From Sulfitobacter alexandrii (GTDB taxonomy: Bacteria > Pseudomonadota > Alphaproteobacteria > Rhodobacterales > Rhodobacteraceae), in NCBI RefSeq assembly GCF_001886735.1, contig NZ_CP018076.1, forward strand, positions 1,798,001 to 1,862,000: DNA of 64,000 nt, written 5' to 3'. A program made the position numbers and the translations under genes. How positions within the stretch are numbered: position 1 is the first letter of the stretch; each line of letters opens with the position of its first letter. Below, one piece after another: positions 16,667-24,971 of the stretch. The notes under the pieces were generated by a model, which searched no databases, was not told where the DNA came from, and worked only from the letters and a program-made list of their open reading frames with translations.

Positions 16667-18096
16667 GACCCGTCCCCTATGACCCGCGCCGCGCGGCCGT
16701 AGTCTCCGCCCCTGGCCAGCACATCGTCGAGGTCGCGCACCTTTCCGCTGTGTCCGCCCAAGGCCTCGTAGTCGGCGCGGCGCACGGTGAATTCCAGCGG
16801 GGCGACCAGCGCGGGCGTGGGGACATGGCCGAAGGCCCCGGCAGGCACCTGTGTCACGTCCACCATCACCGTGATCCCGCCCCCCGGCCAGCGGTACGTG
16901 GGCGCGCCGCCGATTGTGACACGGGTCTGGTCCAGCTTCACCGAGTTGGTCAACTGGATCGGGTTGCGCGTCACCCCCGAGCGCAGCGATCCCCCCGCGC
17001 CCCCCATGAAGAGCACGGTGCAGAGCGCCGGTTCGCAATTCTCGGCGATGAGATCGACGGAGGGTTTCAAGGCATCCGGCATCGGCCGTGGTTTCGGCAC
17101 CAGATCGTCGTTCAGTACGTAGTAGGCCGCGTGCTCGCCCGTGGTCGACACCATGAGCAGCGTCAACCCCGGCCGGGCTCCCTTTTCCGCGCGCCATGGG
17201 CCTAGAATGGTCAGGGGATCGTCGATGTCGGTGCCGCCCCAGCCGAGGCCCGGTTCGGCCACCTTGAAATAGCGGCCCGGCGTGGACCGCCTGCCCTTTA
17301 TCCGGATGCCGGTTTCCGGCCAGTCGATCACCTTGCCCGCCTGGTGTTCCGACACGACGCCGGTGATGTGGTCGTCCACCACCACGACGTCATCGACCAG
17401 CCCCTGCCACTGGACCGCGAACATGCCTATGGTAGCGGAACCGCAGCCGACACGCATCCGGTGCTCCTGCTGGCCGTCCACGATGGGCGCCTTGCCCGCC
17501 TGCACCACCACGGTCGAGCCGCCGTCGATGGCGAGCTCGACCGCCTCGCCGTTGCACAGCCGCAGGAGCGTGTCGCAGGTCACGCGGCCTTCGGCCTTCT
17601 CGCCCCCGGTCAGATGATCGACACCGCCCAGCGACAACATCTGCGAACCGTATTCCGAGGTCATGACGTGGCCCACGGCCTCGCCCTGCACGCGCACGGT
17701 CGCGGCTTCGGGGCCGAGGTGCCGGTCCGTGTCGATCTTCACCTTGACGCCGCAATAGGAAAAGATCGCTTCGGTCACCACGGTGACGAAGTCCACCCCC
17801 TTGATCTCGCGGCTCACGATGAAGGGCGCCGGTTTGTAATCTGGGTAGGTCGTGCCGGCCCCGATGGCGGACACGATGACGTCATCGCCCGATGCGGTTG
17901 TCCCGTCCCAGTCGGCGGCAAGGAACGGTTTGATGGCGTCGCCCTTGGCGATGCGCCGGTCAAGGATGGTCAGCGGATCGCAGCGGATGATCTGGCCGCC
18001 GGCGTTCGCGTACCGGTCGCAGGCCCCGGCGCGGCCCTCGGCGATGTAGCACATGACCGGACAGGCATCGCATCGGATCTTGTCCGCGGCGGTCAT
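16663..18096 (-). CDS. 6-hydroxynicotinate reductase homologue
   Basis: This 477-residue protein resembles the 6-hydroxynicotinate reductase of nicotinate fermentation, which reduces the pyridone ring to the tetrahydro-oxo form. The N-terminus carries C9-x2-C12-x3-C16-x9-C26, a likely iron-sulfur ligand set. Other marks are AIFSYCGVKVKIDTDRHLG near 110-128, HRMRVGCGSATIGMF near 212-226 (a GSAT motif that could be a flavin anchor), and TNSVKLDQTRVTIGG near 390. Both ends overlap neighbours by four bases: the hydroxylase gene upstream and the UPF0280 gene downstream. The predicted job is ring reduction after hydroxylation. The true substrate may be another N-heteroaromatic acid. Confidence 0.8.
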   Translation of the reverse strand: MTAADKIRCDACPVMCYIAEGRAGACDRYANAGGQIIRCDPLTILDRRIAKGDAIKPFLAADWDGTTASGDDVIVSAIGAGTTYPDYKPAPFIVSREIKGVDFVTVVTEAIFSYCGVKVKIDTDRHLGPEAATVRVQGEAVGHVMTSEYGSQMLSLGGVDHLTGGEKAEGRVTCDTLLRLCNGEAVELAIDGGSTVVVQAGKAPIVDGQQEHRMRVGCGSATIGMFAVQWQGLVDDVVVVDDHITGVVSEHQAGKVIDWPETGIRIKGRRSTPGRYFKVAEPGLGWGGTDIDDPLTILGPWRAEKGARPGLTLLMVSTTGEHAAYYVLNDDLVPKPRPMPDALKPSVDLIAENCEPALCTVLFMGGAGGSLRSGVTRNPIQLTNSVKLDQTRVTIGGAPTYRWPGGGITVMVDVTQVPAGAFGHVPTPALVAPLEFTVRRADYEALGGHSGKVRDLDDVLARGGDYGRAARVIGDGS

Positions 18097-20840
18097 GCGC
18101 GGGCCGCCTGGATCGCGGCCAGCACCCGGTGCGGCAGCGCCGGCACCTTGGTGATCTTCGCCCCGGAGGCATCCCTGATCGCGTTCAGGATCGCGGGTGC
18201 GGTGGGGATCAGCACATGTTCTCCCAGCCCCTTCGCCCCGAACGGTCCTTCGGGATCCGGCTTTTCGATCAGGATGGACGTCACCGGCGGCATGTCCCCG
18301 ATCGTGGGAACGAGATAGTTGTGCAGGTTTTCCGTCAGGCCGGGCAGGTATTCCTCCATCAGCGCGAGGCCGAGACCCTGCGCGATGCCCCCCTCGATCT
18401 GGCCCTCCGCCAGCAGTGGGTTGATGGCGCGGCCCACGTCATGGGCGGCCACGATCCGGCGCACCCGCACCGTGCCGAGCGCCATGTCCACCTCCACTTC
18501 CGCCATCTGCGCGCCGTAGCCGTAAAGCGCGTAGGGCGTGCCCTGCCCCTCGGCGTCGAGCGCCGTGGTGGGCGGATCGTAGGTTTCTTCCGCCGCGATG
18601 ACGTAGCCGTTGGCATCCACGGGCATGCCGGACAGGTCGATCTCGCGGTTCTGGCCGCCCTTCGAGACGGACAGCCGCCCCGGTGAGAGCGTGATGGCAT
18701 CCGCGTCGGCCAGGTTGGTCAGGCGCAGGATCGCCTTGCGAAGCGCGACGCCGGCGGCTTCGGCGGCGCGGCCGGTGATGAAGGTCTGCCGCGAGGCGGA
18801 GGTCTTGCCGCAGTCGGGCGTCAGCGCGGTGTCAGGGCCGATCAGGTCGATCGCGCCCAGGGCGACACCAAGCGCGTCGGCGGCGATCTGGGTGATGACC
18901 GTGTTCGACCCCTGCCCGATGTCCGTGGCGCCCTGATGCAGCTTTAGCCGTCCTTCGGCGGTGATGCCGATGCGGATGGTGGACGGGTTCGGCAGGGCCG
19001 TGTTGCCGCACCCGTACCAGCAGGAGGCGACCCCGATCCCCCGCTTGAGCACGGAGGACCCCGCATTGAAGGCGGCGACGGCTTCCTTGGCTTCCTGCCA
19101 GTGCGGCTCCAGCGCCTCGAGGCATTCGACCAGCCCGACGGCCTTCATGACCTGCCCGCAGGGAGACCTGTCTCCGTCCCGCAGGGCGTTTCGGTGCCGG
19201 AAGGCCAGACGATCCATGCCGCAGGCCAGCGCGAGGTCGTCGTACAGCATCTCCTGCGTGATGGCCGCCTGCGGCACGCCGAAGCCGCGAAAGGCGCCCG
19301 ACGTGGGGCCGTGCGTATGAACCGCCCGGCTTGTGGCGCGATAATTGGGCGTTAGGTACGGTCCCGACGCATGGACGGGCACGCGGGTCGCCACCGTCGG
19401 GCCCCAACTGGCATAGGCGCCGGTATTGAACTCGCCGTGAAAGATCATCGCGGTGATGCGCCCGTCGGCATCTGCGCCGATGGTGGCCTCCATGGTACCG
19501 GGATGGCGTTTCGTGCTCGCCTGCATCGACTCGGTGCGGCTGAACACCATGCGGCAGGGTTTGCCGGTCTTCAGCACCGCCAGGCCGAGCAGCGGTTGCA
19601 AGGTGATATCCAGTTTCGAGCCGAACCCGCCGCCCGCCGCCGCGGGAACGATCCGCAGGCGATCCTGCGGCAGGCCCAGCACCCTCGCGGTATCCTCGAG
19701 GTCCATGACAGGTGCCTGCGTGCAGGCCTGGATCACCAGCACTTGGCCGTCCATCCATGCGGCCCCCGCCTCGGGTTCGATATAGGCATGCTCGACGTAG
19801 GACGTCTCGAACCGGCCCGTCACCACGTGGGCGGCCGCCGCCAGTGCGGCGTCGGGCGCCCCGCAGGCGACCCGGCCCCGGATCAGCGTGTTCTCGGGGC
19901 GATCGGCGTGCAGTTGCGGGGCGTCCGGCGTGGCGCCTTCCGCTTCGGTGAGGACATGGGGCAGCGGTGTCCAGGTCACGGGGAACGTCCCCAGGTCCAG
20001 CGGTTCGACCGCTTCGGGGTCTCCGACGACCAGCGCCACCGCCTCGCCGCGGTACCGGGCGACCTTCTCTGCCAGCGCGGGCTGGTCGGCCAGCGGCGGG
20101 ATCACGCCATACCGGTTCTCGCCCCGGATATCGGCCGCGGTGATGACGCAGGCAACACCGGGCGTGTTCGCGGCCCACGCGTCGATGTCGCCCAGTTCGA
20201 ACGCGGCATGGTAATGGAGGCTGCGTACCGCCCTGACCAGCAGGGCCCCGTCGGGCACGTGATCCGCCCCGAAAACCTCGGTGCCGTCCACCTTGCGCTG
20301 CCCGTCGAGCCGGGGCACGGCCCGGCCCACCGACCGACCGGCCGACACCGGTTCCGGCGGCTCTTCGGGCGCATGGACGGACATGACCGCCGAGATGATC
20401 TTGCGGTAGCCGGTGCAGCGGCACAGCACCCCGGCAAGCGCGTCCTCGACCTGCGCCGCATCGGGGCGTGGTGTCTCGCGCAGCAGTTCCATCGCAGCCA
20501 TCATCAGCCCCGGCGTGCAGATGCCGCACTGTGCGGCACCCTTCGACAGAAAGGCCCGTTGCAGCCGGCCCCGCAACGCCGGCTCGGCGGTTTCAAGGGT
20601 TTCGATCCGTCTGCCATCCGCCTGCCGCGCCGGCACGAGGCAGGCGCATTCCTGGCGTCCGTCGATGAGGACCGTACAGGCGCCGCAGTCACCCGCATCG
20701 CAGCCGACCTTGACGCTTTTGAGGTTCAGATCTTCGCGCAGCACCTCGGACAGGCGTCGCCCCGGCGCGGTCCGGACGCGCCGCGGCGCGCCCTCGATCA
20801 TCAGCGTGATCGCGTCATGCCCTGTCCGCTGAACGTTCAT
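18093..20840 (-). CDS. Fused [2Fe-2S]-molybdopterin hydroxylase large subunit
   Basis: This 915-residue protein joins two xanthine-dehydrogenase-family modules usually encoded apart in bacteria. Residues about 1-160 are the two-cluster Fe-S domain (VGCDAGDCGACTVLIDG, GICTPGLMMAA, LCRCTGYRK). The rest is the molybdenum domain (FGADHVPDGALLVRAVRS, GGGFGSKLDIT, AFRGFGVPQAA) with the catalytic Glu in FGAKGLGEHV near the C-terminus. ATG 20840 overlaps the FAD-subunit stop. It should hydroxylate an aromatic N-heterocycle at a carbon beside nitrogen, using water. The adjacent reductase homologue makes nicotinate or a relative a good candidate. Confidence 0.9.
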   Translation of the reverse strand: MNVQRTGHDAITLMIEGAPRRVRTAPGRRLSEVLREDLNLKSVKVGCDAGDCGACTVLIDGRQECACLVPARQADGRRIETLETAEPALRGRLQRAFLSKGAAQCGICTPGLMMAAMELLRETPRPDAAQVEDALAGVLCRCTGYRKIISAVMSVHAPEEPPEPVSAGRSVGRAVPRLDGQRKVDGTEVFGADHVPDGALLVRAVRSLHYHAAFELGDIDAWAANTPGVACVITAADIRGENRYGVIPPLADQPALAEKVARYRGEAVALVVGDPEAVEPLDLGTFPVTWTPLPHVLTEAEGATPDAPQLHADRPENTLIRGRVACGAPDAALAAAAHVVTGRFETSYVEHAYIEPEAGAAWMDGQVLVIQACTQAPVMDLEDTARVLGLPQDRLRIVPAAAGGGFGSKLDITLQPLLGLAVLKTGKPCRMVFSRTESMQASTKRHPGTMEATIGADADGRITAMIFHGEFNTGAYASWGPTVATRVPVHASGPYLTPNYRATSRAVHTHGPTSGAFRGFGVPQAAITQEMLYDDLALACGMDRLAFRHRNALRDGDRSPCGQVMKAVGLVECLEALEPHWQEAKEAVAAFNAGSSVLKRGIGVASCWYGCGNTALPNPSTIRIGITAEGRLKLHQGATDIGQGSNTVITQIAADALGVALGAIDLIGPDTALTPDCGKTSASRQTFITGRAAEAAGVALRKAILRLTNLADADAITLSPGRLSVSKGGQNREIDLSGMPVDANGYVIAAEETYDPPTTALDAEGQGTPYALYGYGAQMAEVEVDMALGTVRVRRIVAAHDVGRAINPLLAEGQIEGGIAQGLGLALMEEYLPGLTENLHNYLVPTIGDMPPVTSILIEKPDPEGPFGAKGLGEHVLIPTAPAILNAIRDASGAKITKVPALPHRVLAAIQAARA

Positions 20841-21688
20841 GCCGCCTCCGCGCAGGTCCGAAGCGCCGCAAGGCACCGGCGCAGCAGTTCCGGCGCACCG
20901 ATGCCCCGGTATCCGGCGGCGGCGCGCATGTCGTCCATGGGGCGCAGCGCGGCGGCGACATCGGCATCCGTGACGACCGCCGGATCCAGCGGCTTGCCGA
21001 TCAGCGCGGCCTCGACCCGGGGCAGCCGCACGGCCACCGGTCCGCAGGAACCGACCGCGAGAGCCGCCTGCGCCACCACCCCATCCCGCAGCGCGATCCG
21101 GGCGGCGGTCATGGCAATCGAGATCACGAGGTAACGGCGCGCGCCGAGTTTCAGGAAATGGCCCCGCCCCTCCAGCGCCGCCTGCGGGATCAGCACCGCG
21201 GTCACGATTTCGCCCGGTGCAAGCGCGGTCAGGCGCGGACCGGTGATGAAATCGGACAGTGGCAGGCAACGTGTGCCGTTTGCGCCGGCGATTTCGACCT
21301 GCGCATCCAGCGTCAGCAAGGGCGGTACGCCGTCGGCGGCGGGCGAGGCGTTGCAGAGGTTGCCCGCGATCGTACCCCGGTTCTGAATCTGCCGCGCGCC
21401 CACCTCCCGTGCGGCCAGCTTCAGCCCATCGCAGGCGGGGGGCAGATTGGCGCGGATCAGGTCGGTCCAGGTCGTGGCGGCGCCGATGCGCAAACCCGCG
21501 TCGTCGCGGTGGATGCCCCGCAGACCGGCGATGCCCGTGATGTCGAGAACCTCGCCCAGCAATGTCTTGTGGTGGCTCAGGGGGAACAGGTCCGTACAGC
21601 CCGCGGCGATGCGACAATCCCCTGCCGCCAAATGCGCGAGCGCCTGTTCGAGCGTGTCAGGTCGGTGATATAGGGCGGTTTCGGTCAT
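20837..21688 (-). CDS. FAD-binding subunit of molybdenum hydroxylase
   Basis: This 283-residue protein has the CoxM/XdhA FAD domain: RIAAGCTDLFPL near 25-37, IGAATTWTDLIRA near 66, QIQNRGTIAGNLCNASPAAD near 100-118 (first 20 residues of the FAD loop) and a CO_deh_flav_C tail with CGPVAVRLPRVE. It passes electrons from the Fe-S clusters to an acceptor. It is the first gene of the hydroxylase operon, and its start is 68 bases from the divergent marR gene. Confidence 0.9.
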   Translation of the reverse strand: MTETALYHRPDTLEQALAHLAAGDCRIAAGCTDLFPLSHHKTLLGEVLDITGIAGLRGIHRDDAGLRIGAATTWTDLIRANLPPACDGLKLAAREVGARQIQNRGTIAGNLCNASPAADGVPPLLTLDAQVEIAGANGTRCLPLSDFITGPRLTALAPGEIVTAVLIPQAALEGRGHFLKLGARRYLVISIAMTAARIALRDGVVAQAALAVGSCGPVAVRLPRVEAALIGKPLDPAVVTDADVAAALRPMDDMRAAAGYRGIGAPELLRRCLAALRTCAEAA

Positions 21689-21698
21689 GGCAGCCCTG

Positions 21699-21719
21699 AT
21701 TGCTGGTACACAAGCAGAT
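21699..21719. promoter_or_regulatory. Candidate MarR operator in the divergent promoter
   Basis: ATTGCT (21699-21704) and AGCAGAT (21713-21719) form an imperfect inverted repeat around GGTACACA, in the 68-base gap between the FAD-subunit gene and the marR gene. The position suits a MarR dimer controlling both directions. It is seen by eye only, with one bulged base. Confidence 0.4.
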
Positions 21720-21756
21720 GTTGCGGGAGGCCACGCAAACTGTCAATAATTTCCCT

Positions 21757-22188
21757 ATGGGTGAAACAGAGATCACGAACGACATCTACCAACTGTCCAC
21801 GCAGGTCGGATTCAACCTGCGCCGGGCGAACCAGCGGCATGTCGCGATCTTTGCCCGCCATGTCGACGGGCTGACGCCCACGCAGTTCGCCGCGCTCGCC
21901 CGGCTTTTTGAACAGGGACCGCTGTCACAGAACCTGCTGGGGCGCGAAACGGCCATGGACAGCGCCACGATCAAGGGCGTGGTGGAGCGGCTGAAAGCCA
22001 AGGGGTTCGTCAGTTCGCGGCCCGACATGAACGATCAGCGTCTGCGCCTTGTAGAGCTGACGGACGCGGGCCGCGCACAGTTCCGGAGAGCCGAGGCGCA
22101 GGCACTGGCCGCGCGGGCCGAAACGGTTGCGCCCCTTTCCGACGAGGAAGCGGCGCTTTTCGAGCACTTGCTGGCCAAGCTGGTCTGA
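21757..22188 (+). CDS. MarR-family regulator of the heteroaromatic cluster
   Basis: This 143-residue winged-helix protein has LTPTQFAALARLFEQGPL near 40, MDSATIKGVVERLKAKGFV near 70 and the wing SSRPDMNDQRLRLVELTDAG near 90-109. I chose ATG 21757 because it gives the usual MarR length; ATG 21718 and TTG 21700 are in frame but would overlap the candidate operator. It diverges from the molybdenum-hydroxylase operon and is probably its ligand-responsive repressor, perhaps sensing the aromatic substrate. Confidence 0.87.
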   Translation: MGETEITNDIYQLSTQVGFNLRRANQRHVAIFARHVDGLTPTQFAALARLFEQGPLSQNLLGRETAMDSATIKGVVERLKAKGFVSSRPDMNDQRLRLVELTDAGRAQFRRAEAQALAARAETVAPLSDEEAALFEHLLAKLV

Positions 22189-22191
22189 CCG

Positions 22192-22611
22192 TTACGCGTC
22201 ATCCCGTCCGGGCTCGTCCGGATCATCCGAAAACAGCGCGATCTTGTTGCCCTGCGGATCCCGCAGGTAGCTGACGTAGAAATGCGGACCATAGGCGGCC
22301 CGGAAACCCGGTGCGCCCTCGTCCGTCCCGCCCGCCTGCAGGGCCGCCGCGTGAAGCGCGCGCACCTGCGACTGGCTGCGCGCCTGGAAAGCCGTCATGG
22401 TCCCGTTGCCCGCACTGGCCGGTCTGCCGTCGAAGGTAGGCTTGACGTAATAGTCGGGCAGCACGGGGCGCTGCCCGGCCTCGACCGGTAAGGCGTAGCT
22501 CAGTCCTTCGGGGCCTTCGCTGACCCCGTACCCCAGGGCAGGCAGAAAGGCGTCGTAGAACCGGCGCGCGGCAGCCATGTCATCCGCCCCGACCGTGACA
22601 TAAGCAATCAT
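22192..22611 (-). CDS. VOC-family (glyoxalase-like) protein
   Basis: This 139-residue vicinal-oxygen-chelate protein has AYVTVGADDMAAARRFYDA at the start, ALGYGV, and the C-terminal YVSYLRDPQGNKIALF. The family includes glyoxalases, dioxygenases and resistance proteins; the function cannot be assigned. ATG 22611 is 31 bases past the livF-like stop on the same strand, so it may be the last gene of the transporter operon. It converges with marR at a three-base gap. Confidence 0.85.
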   Translation of the reverse strand: MIAYVTVGADDMAAARRFYDAFLPALGYGVSEGPEGLSYALPVEAGQRPVLPDYYVKPTFDGRPASAGNGTMTAFQARSQSQVRALHAAALQAGGTDEGAPGFRAAYGPHFYVSYLRDPQGNKIALFSDDPDEPGRDDA

Positions 22612-22642
22612 TGAACATTCACCTTTCCCTGACGACCGGGCG

Positions 22643-23338
22643 TCAGACTCCCACGTATTGCTCGAACAGCCGTCTGTCGGCCCGAAGCCTGTCCGTCGCG
22701 ACGACCTCGCGGCCATGCCCGTTCTCGATAAAGGCGACACGGTCCGCGATGGACAGGACCGCTTCGATCCGCTGTTCGACCAGGATGATCGCGACGCCTT
22801 CGGCGCGCAGCCGTTCGACGGTATCCCGGATCAGCCGGATCATGGAGGGTTGCAACCCCTCGGTCGGTTCGTCGAGCAGCAGCACCTTGGGTTCAAGGCA
22901 CAGCGCGCGGGCCGTCGCCAGCATCTGCTGCTCGCCGCCCGACAGGGTCTCGGCCCGCTGGTCGAGGCGTTCACGCAGGCGCGGGAACATGTCGAGCACG
23001 CGTTCGCGGGTCTCGGCCCCCCGCCCGCGCGCCATCAGGCCGATCTGGATGTTCTCGGCCACCGTCATCTCGGTGAACAGCCTCCGGCCCTGCGGAATGT
23101 AGCCGATCCCGTGGCGCGGCACCTCGTGCGCAGGCAGGCTGCTGATCGGCGTGCCATCCAGCAGGATCTGGCCGCCGCCGAGGGGCAGCAGGCCCATGAT
23201 CGCCTTCATCGCGGTGGACTTGCCCGCGCCGTTGCGCCCCATCAGGCACAGGACTTCGCCCGCGCGCACTTCGAGGCCGAAGTCGAACAGCACCTGAACG
23301 GGACCGTAGCCGGTGGATATGCGATCCAGTGTCAGCAT
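22643..23338 (-). CDS. Branched-chain amino acid-type ABC transporter ATPase, LivF-like
   Basis: This 231-residue ATPase has Walker A GRNGAGKST, signature LSGGEQQM, Walker B VLLLDEPTEGL and the switch His region replaced by LVEQR, as is normal for LivF. It works with LivG, LivH, LivM and the periplasmic binding protein encoded next to it. Genes in this family import branched-chain amino acids but also amides, urea and aromatic acids. The MarR/hydroxylase cluster next door suggests an aromatic or N-containing substrate. Confidence 0.9.
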   Translation of the reverse strand: MLTLDRISTGYGPVQVLFDFGLEVRAGEVLCLMGRNGAGKSTAMKAIMGLLPLGGGQILLDGTPISSLPAHEVPRHGIGYIPQGRRLFTEMTVAENIQIGLMARGRGAETRERVLDMFPRLRERLDQRAETLSGGEQQMLATARALCLEPKVLLLDEPTEGLQPSMIRLIRDTVERLRAEGVAIILVEQRIEAVLSIADRVAFIENGHGREVVATDRLRADRRLFEQYVGV

Positions 23339-24030
23339 CAGCCGGTCCCCAGGTAGGCATCCTGAACGGCCCGGTTCCCGTGAATGTCCGCCGGGGTGCC
23401 GGAGGCCAGGATACGGCCCATGTCCAGAACGGTGATCCGGTCGGCCAGTGCCATCACCACGTTCATGTTGTGCTCGATCAGCAGGATGGTGGTCTGGCCC
23501 CGAAGCTCACGGATCAGGGCGTTGAAGCCTTCTATCTCGCTTTCGGCGAGACCCTGTGTCGGCTCGTCGAGGATCAGCAGGCGGGGCTTTTGCGCGACAC
23601 CCATGGCAATCTCCAGCAGGCGCTGGTGGCCATAGGCCAGATCCCCGGTCATCTGGTCGGCGCGGTCGGCCAGCCCGACCCGGTCCAGCGCGGCCAGTGC
23701 CGCCGCCCGGTCGCGGCTGCGCAGCGCCAGCGCGAGGTTGTCCGCGAGCGACAGACGCGCATAAACGGCCGTGATCTGGAAGGTATAGGCCATGCCGCGC
23801 CTGATCCGGGCATGCGCGGGCAGTGCGGTGACGTTCCGGCCTTCGAACCAGACTTCTCCCGAACTGGCCGGGATCCGCCCCGAGATCATGCCCACAAAGG
23901 TCGACTTCCCTGCCCCGTTCGGACCGATCAGCGCGTGAACCTCACCCTGCGGGAGCGAGAAATCGACACCGTCGACCGCTGTCAGCCCGCCGTAGATCCG
24001 CGTCAGCGCCTTTGTCTCAAGCAAAATCAT
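23338..24030 (-). CDS. Branched-chain amino acid-type ABC transporter ATPase, LivG-like
   Basis: This 230-residue ATPase has Walker A GPNGAGKST, the LivG-type signature LAYGHQRLLEIA, Walker B LLILDEPTQGL and LLIEHNMNVVM. ATG 24030 overlaps the livM stop (ATGA), which I prefer to an ATG nine bases earlier. Its stop meets the livF start. It pairs with LivF to drive the LivHM permease. Confidence 0.9.
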   Translation of the reverse strand: MILLETKALTRIYGGLTAVDGVDFSLPQGEVHALIGPNGAGKSTFVGMISGRIPASSGEVWFEGRNVTALPAHARIRRGMAYTFQITAVYARLSLADNLALALRSRDRAAALAALDRVGLADRADQMTGDLAYGHQRLLEIAMGVAQKPRLLILDEPTQGLAESEIEGFNALIRELRGQTTILLIEHNMNVVMALADRITVLDMGRILASGTPADIHGNRAVQDAYLGTG

Positions 24031-24971
24031 GGCAGCCACGCCACCCAGCGCTTGCGGATCTCGCCCACCAGACCGGCCCGCGCAAAGAGCGTCAGCAAGA
24101 CCAGCACGACCCCCGCGATCAGCATGTAGGCATTGGTCAGCCCGCTGGAATAGTCGATCAGGTAGAACATGAACAACGTTCCGACCAGCGGGCCGATCGT
24201 GGTGCCCGCCCCGCCCAACAGAACCCAGAGCAGCGGAAAGATGGAGTACTGCACCGAGGTGAAGGTCGCGCCGACATACCCGAAAAGCACGGCATACCCC
24301 GCGCCCGCCGCGCCCGAGATCGTACCCGATATCACGACCGCCGCCAGCTTGTGCCGAAAGACGTCATACCCCAGCATCCTGGTGCGTTCCTCGTTCTCGC
24401 GCACGCCGATCAGCACGCTGCCGAAGCTGACCTGCATCATCCGCGCGGTGATCAGCAGCGCGGCGGAGAAGAGTACGAGCGCGGCGAGGTAACGGGTCGT
24501 GGGGTCGGTCAGATCGAGGCCGCCGATGGCCCGCGCCGATTGGGCTATGACGAAGCCTTCGTCCCCCCGGGTCCAGGCGCCGAAATAGAGCACGGTCAGA
24601 TACCCCGCCTGCGCGAACATCAGCGTCACGATCATGAAGGCGACCCCGATGGTGCGAAGGGCTAGCAGTGCCACCACGGTGGACAGGACGGCGGCGCAGA
24701 TCAGGCCAACGGCAAAGGCGGGGATCACGCCGAGGCCGCCGTACTGCATCGCCAGCCCAAGCCCGTACATGCCGGCGCCAAAGAACATGGCGTGCCCGAG
24801 GCTCAGCAGCCCGGCATAGCCGAACAGCACGTTGTACCCGATGGCGTAGGTCGCCAGCACCATGATCCGCGCAAGGTTGCCCTGATGATAGCTGGGCAGC
24901 GCGAACGCCAGCACGAACAGCAGCGCAATGAGGCCGAGGTGAAGAAGCGTGGATCTTGCGCCGCTGCTCAT
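24027..24971 (-). CDS. ABC permease, LivM-like
   Basis: This 314-residue membrane protein has about eight to ten hydrophobic segments and the LivM hallmarks YAIGYNVLFGYAGLLSLGHA near 45 and VLIGVRENEERTRMLGYD near 195. Start ATG 24971 overlaps the livH stop. It forms the inner-membrane channel with LivH. Confidence 0.9.
   Translation of the reverse strand: MSSGARSTLLHLGLIALLFVLAFALPSYHQGNLARIMVLATYAIGYNVLFGYAGLLSLGHAMFFGAGMYGLGLAMQYGGLGVIPAFAVGLICAAVLSTVVALLALRTIGVAFMIVTLMFAQAGYLTVLYFGAWTRGDEGFVIAQSARAIGGLDLTDPTTRYLAALVLFSAALLITARMMQVSFGSVLIGVRENEERTRMLGYDVFRHKLAAVVISGTISGAAGAGYAVLFGYVGATFTSVQYSIFPLLWVLLGGAGTTIGPLVGTLFMFYLIDYSSGLTNAYMLIAGVVLVLLTLFARAGLVGEIRKRWVAWLP

Noticed and set aside
20841..21617. 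N-terminal extension of the hydroxylase large subunit
   Set aside because: The frame is open upstream of ATG 20840 but overlaps the FAD-subunit gene and is Arg/Gly-rich nonsense.
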